Positions 60,107-64,000 of a DNA stretch of 64,000 bases are shown here, piece after piece. The stretch covers positions 2,046,001-2,110,000 of the forward strand of contig JAJTTP010000001.1 in NCBI GenBank assembly GCA_023313575.1. The letters run 5' to 3'. Position numbers and translations under genes: made by a program. The stretch comes from Eutypella sp. D-1. Lineage: Eukaryota > Ascomycota > Sordariomycetes > Xylariales > Diatrypaceae. The notes below the pieces were generated by a model that searched no databases, was not told the DNA's origin, and saw only the letters and a list, made by a program, of their open reading frames with translations. The first letter of the stretch is position 1, and each line of letters begins with the position of its first letter.

Positions 60107-61628
60107 TTATTTGAAGTTGACCTTGATGCCCGTGATCTTGTAGATGAGTGGCGAGACGAGATCCTCCTTGAACCGCTCCCAGGGGTTCCTGTTGAGGTGG
60201 TAGCTGAGCTCGCGGTAGTTGTACATCTCGCCCCAGCAGTCACGGCCCCACTCACAGCCGGCCATGTTAACGAGAAAGTCGCGGTCAGCCTCGTTGTAGT
60301 GGAAGCGCGGGTCGAGGGTCTTCTCCTTGTTCGAGCAGGCACCCGGGGGGAAACTGTTGATGAGTCGCTGCGGCACGAAGCCCGTATGGCTCCGGATCCA
60401 GGGTTGGGCCTTGTACAGCTGCTCCAAGGCGTCTTGTTCCTTATGCGCCCAGTCCATGTGTTTCTGCTCGTACATAACGGGGTCCCACCACACGTCCAGG
60501 AGCTGGTCCGTCCAGGCGCTCCGCCTCATGAAGAACGAGCCGAGGTTGAAGCCCGAGCAGTCTTGGGCAAAAATAAGGTTCACGGAGTCGATGTTCCCGT
60601 CCCCTACGGGACTTTGCGAATCGGCGTCCAGATAGCTCGCCTGTATCGGATGGGTAATGTTGAGGGGATTGTATTCGTTGATATCGCGATAGACGTGCTT
60701 TTCTAAGTGGTTGAACATGTGGTGTTGTAGGGAGTAGGTCGGCTCCATTACGTAAGTGTTCAGATCAAGCCACCAGACCCTTGCGCAAGGTTAGCATGAC
60801 GGCGTGTCGTCCCGGGGGTGGGGGCGAGCACGGTGGGTTTTCGTGTTCGCGACTCACCATTCGGCCTTGGGGTATTTCTTAAACGTGTTCCTAATGCTAT
60901 CCACCTTTTCCCAACTTTCGCGCCATTCGTGCGCGTAGCGCTTCTTCGTGCTCATGTCAACGATTTCGAGATCGTAGCCCCAATTCCCGGCGTACTTTCG
61001 TTTATTCCTCACACTATCTCTCTCGATGGCCCATTCGCGGGCACCTTTCCATTCCATTACACCACCTCCTACGTTGGCGGCGAGGATGATGACGAACTTC
61101 TCACCACCCCCGCCCCAGCTTGCTCTCCTGTAGTGGTAGCAGAGAGCTTCACCATCGATTAGCGACCATGCCATGCATGAAGCATTGCGGAGCAGGGGAC
61201 TTACGGGTGACGTAGAACAGAGTGTAGCACAGCAGCAATACCGCGACTATCAGCGCACGTATCCTGGTCTTCCTACTCGTGCGCGCAAGCGCATTTCCAA
61301 CCCGGCGAAGTAGAGGAAAATTCCACCGGCCGCGCCCGAGCTTCTCCTTCTCAGCGTACTTATCGTGTATATCCGTGTTGAAGGTCGGTAGACTGCGTGA
61401 TATCCGGCGCATGTGACGGGTGAAGAAACCTTGGTTTTGTGTCGAAAAGGAGGGATAACCTGAGACGCCCTGGCTCTTGATCCTCGCGGATTCCCACGTT
61501 ACATTGCCATTGTTGGGGCCGGTGAGGGAGGCCTTTGCTGGACTTGACCGACCACTAGAGTTAATATTCAAGCCCGGAGAAGACCAGCCTCCACCGGGAA
61601 CAGGTGAAGGGCTTCGACTTAAGGACAT
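60107..61628 (-). CDS. MNN10: MNN10-type alpha-1,6-mannosyltransferase (GT34)
   Basis: Three minus-strand exons, 61628-61205, 61122-60858 and 60779-60107, give about 453 residues. A Ser/Pro-rich cytosolic tail (SRSPSPVPGGGWSSPGLN) precedes a single signal-anchor helix (about 122-140, LIVAVLLLCYTLFY), so it is a type II Golgi protein. The GT34 domain contains EKFVIILAANVGGGVMEWKG, GYDLEIVDMSTKKRYAHEW, the metal-site segment WVWWLDLNTYVMEP, FAQDCSGFNLGSFFMRRS, KEQDALEQLY and FPPGAC. Mnn10 is part of the M-Pol II complex that extends the alpha-1,6-mannose backbone of N-glycans. The intron 2 join exactly restores EW|VWWLDL. The intron 1 acceptor is less certain (GGAGAG chosen for frame). A 5' exon may extend the N-terminus. 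Confidence 0.92.
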
Positions 61629-62058
61629 CGCCGAGTTTGGGGTACCTGGAGCAAGTAGGGAACTGATCAGCGGGGAGAAGCGGGAAGAGGCCAGGCAGGC
61701 TGAAGAGCGATTCCAAGCGAGATGGCGGCCACGGGCACGCGCACGGCCACGGCGCAGGAATCGAGACTAAACCGACGTACCAGGAATGGGACTTAAGAAG
61801 GGTTGGCCAGGATGGGATCGCAACCCTAGGGTCAGGCGAGGGGGGCGTGGGCCCGCGCTTATAGAACCGAAATCAGAAACAGAGGATCGTCTTCGGTGAT
61901 GTGATTGAACCGGTTTATTATTGCTAGAGGATGAGGAGGCAGAGTCGGGACTCAGGTTGGGATGTTTGGACGCCAGTTTTGCGACGGGGAGGTTCGGCTG
62001 GGGAAACGGAGAGATTCTATCTTCTGATCCCTGGGGACAGACGGACACGGCACGCGTG

Positions 62059-62088
62059 TTTGCCTATATTTGCCTATATTTGCCTATA
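62059..62088. repeat. 10-nt tandem repeat, three copies
   Basis: TGCCTATATT-like units start at 62061, 62071 and 62081, a period of about one helical turn. Confidence 0.9.
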
Positions 62089-62655
62089 GGGTTCAGGAAG
62101 AAGGTGGGAGACGGTGGGAGACGGAAGACGGAAGGCGGAAGGCGGGAGGCGGGAGTGGGAAACCGAATCGAAGCCGTTGCCGATGCCGATGGGGCCACTG
62201 ACCAGTGACTACTACTGACCACTGAACCACAAACTACAAACCACGGTTCACGAAACCGGGTTTTGTAAGAAACAAAGGGGGCTGCGGTATTAGGATGCGA
62301 AGATCAGAGACAAAAAAGGGGAGAATGTCTTGGGCGCGACGTTGCGTGCGTGACGGGAGAGGCTCGTTTTCCTTTCTCTCTTTTTTCTTTTTCTTTTTTT
62401 CCCCTTCTTTTTCCTTTCCCCGCTACCTTTTCTTCTCCCTTCTTTCTTGGTCGCGCAAATGCCAGTTGCGGATAAGGACGAACGAATATGAGGGATGAGG
62501 ATGAAGATGAGAATGAATATGAGGAGGGGAGGAGGGGGGGGAAGGCCCGGTTAATCTCGCTCGCTACCTGGTAATCGGATATGCTGGGTATTAGGGATCT
62601 CCTGCCCTTAATAACACCTTTCGAATGGGATTGGATCGTATCAGCAGCCGGCGGC

Positions 62656-62695
62656 GGTAGTAGTAGTAGTGGTGGTGGTGGTGGTGGTGGTGGTT
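62656..62695 (+). repeat. (GTA)n(GTG)n microsatellite
   Basis: Four GTA-type units followed by about eight GTG units on the plus strand, continuing irregularly to about 62723. The G-rich strand might form quadruplex-like structures. Confidence 0.9.
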
Positions 62696-64000
62696 ATAGT
62701 GGTGGTTATGGTAATGGTGGTGGCGTCGACAGCGATGGGGCTATGGGGCGATAAGGGAGGGATTATGATTACGATGCAGGTCGAGAGGCTGAATCTATAG
62801 ATTACATGTGGTTGTTTCCTTGTCAGCTTCTTCTATTTCTTCTTCTTGTTCTTCGTCTTCTTCTGACTTTCAACAGAGACAATGTCGGCTATTCGTTCGT
62901 ATTTTATCTCGTATATGACTGTGTATATGACTGTGTATATATGACTGTGCAGGTGCAGGTGCAGGTACAGGTATAGGTACTTGATAGGCTTGATACGCCG
63001 GTGTAGGACACAATTCCAATACAAATTGCATTCCCAACAAGGTCCATTGGGGATCCATTGGGTTTTTTTTATCAGTGGCCAGAACTTACCTTCACTTTGC
63101 CCGGTAATGTAACGTGTAGGGTAGTAGGAAGTAGTTAAGAGGACAGGATCTGGGTGACAGTTCTGCTGGATTTGCAGGAGTCGCAAAAAGTTCACTGTAA
63201 CGAAAATATCGTCGGCAAAAAAAAAAAAAAAGGTTCCAAAGGTTATTTGAGAAAAGAGACGGTAATGGGTATTGGGTGATGGGAAGAATTGACGAGATAA
63301 GACTTCATCACCTGAAAGTACCCCCGGGGCCCTTGTCCAGATGAATTACTTACCTACATGTACGCTAGGTACCTAGAGCTGGGTAAGTATAATAGAAACC
63401 CTATCTATCTCTCTACTTCCTAGATACTTACCTGGTTGGGAAAACCCCTAGCTAAGGTTTACTTACCATAGATAATTATTTTTTTGTGAGCAGCTTTCAA
63501 ATTCAAATCTACTGACTCCCTTGTAGTTACTGCAAATCTCTGAACTCATTTAGTTTAGCGCATCTACTTACACCTACATATCCAGCATATGTACACACAG
63601 TTATGCACTCATGCTAAGTACATGAGTGTGTACTTACGTAAGTTAAATTCATCTATGGATATATACCTAAGTAGATATCTACAGATTTTAGGTAGGCGCA
63701 ACTCCTTTAAACCCCTTTATTCCAGTTTGCTTTGTAGCATCTCAAACATGGTCCCTGAAAATTCGGTTGAAAAATGTGGTCGATAATGCAGTAAATTCAA
63801 AGTTTCACCTGTGGCACTGGAGTTTCCAGATAGTGTGTTTACCAAGGCCTTATCGGCCAACTTACTTCCACTTCAAGGTTTCTTCATAGGCCTATCTCGT
63901 TCTGGACTCTCTGGGCTGCTGGGGCACTGGGGGATCTTAACTAACTAAATTAATTAGTGCCCACCTGGACATGCCTATTCCTACTTAGGTACATACATAG

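Larger units (their letters stand above)
61629..64000. other. Upstream region of MNN10 and window end
   Basis: Holds a 10-nt TGCCTATATT triplicate (62061-62088), purine-rich units GGGAGACGG/GAAGGCG (62105-62160), a pyrimidine-rich tract (62367-62452), a (GTA)(GTG) run (62656-62695) and ACCTA/TAGGT words near 63351-63375. The last 1 kb is AT-rich with no recognised gene. Confidence 0.55.

Overview
The window looks like nuclear DNA of a filamentous ascomycete (Pezizomycotina, most likely a Sordariomycete). The evidence is 22 protein genes, most split by short GT-AG introns of about 45-350 bp with CTAAC-type branch points. Orthologues of fungal genes are recognisable (SCC2, ENP1, KRR1, HGH1, PPG1, AreB/ASD-4, MNN10), and gene-sparse stretches carry a dispersed ACCTA/TAGGT word. 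There are no operons, rRNA genes, convincing tRNAs, CRISPR arrays or transposons. Gene identities come from reading motifs in the translated exons. Exon joins were worked out by hand from splice signals and reading phase.

Layout. 1-1.9 kb: 3' end of a PLP-dependent aromatic amino-acid decarboxylase, then a small charged protein on the minus strand. 5-11.4 kb: cytochrome b5-type L-lactate dehydrogenase, a DUF427 protein and a PHO84-type phosphate:H+ symporter. 14-19.7 kb: a ribosome/translation block. HGH1 and ENP1 (bystin) are divergent across a 0.6 kb spacer, and ENP1 and KRR1 are convergent. 20.9-24.2 kb: a low-complexity Pro/Ala/Thr-rich gene upstream of an AreB/ASD-4/Dal80-type GATA factor whose leader is dense in GATA sites. 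25-28.5 kb: a hypothetical membrane-anchored or secreted protein and the PP2A-like phosphatase PPG1. 29-33.7 kb: an intronless giant protein of about 1,550 residues with an Ala-rich helical segment and a possible OTU/papain-like cysteine-hydrolase C-terminus. 34.8-40 kb: pyridoxamine-phosphate oxidase, a secreted polysaccharide lyase-like protein and a GH10 xylanase. 42-51.1 kb: deoxyhypusine hydroxylase convergent with RPA12, then the 2,000-residue cohesin loader SCC2. 51.6-56.4 kb: a BTB-like fungal protein and a GH16 beta-glucanase. 60.1-61.6 kb: MNN10 mannosyltransferase.

Five genes act in making ribosomes or supporting translation: HGH1, ENP1, KRR1, DOHH and RPA12. Three encode secreted carbohydrate-active enzymes: the PL-like protein, GH10 and GH16. 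The strongest candidates for something undescribed are the giant 29-33.7 kb protein, the Pro/Ala/Thr-rich gene next to the GATA factor, the inferred microexon in KRR1, and the dispersed ACCTA/TAGGT word.
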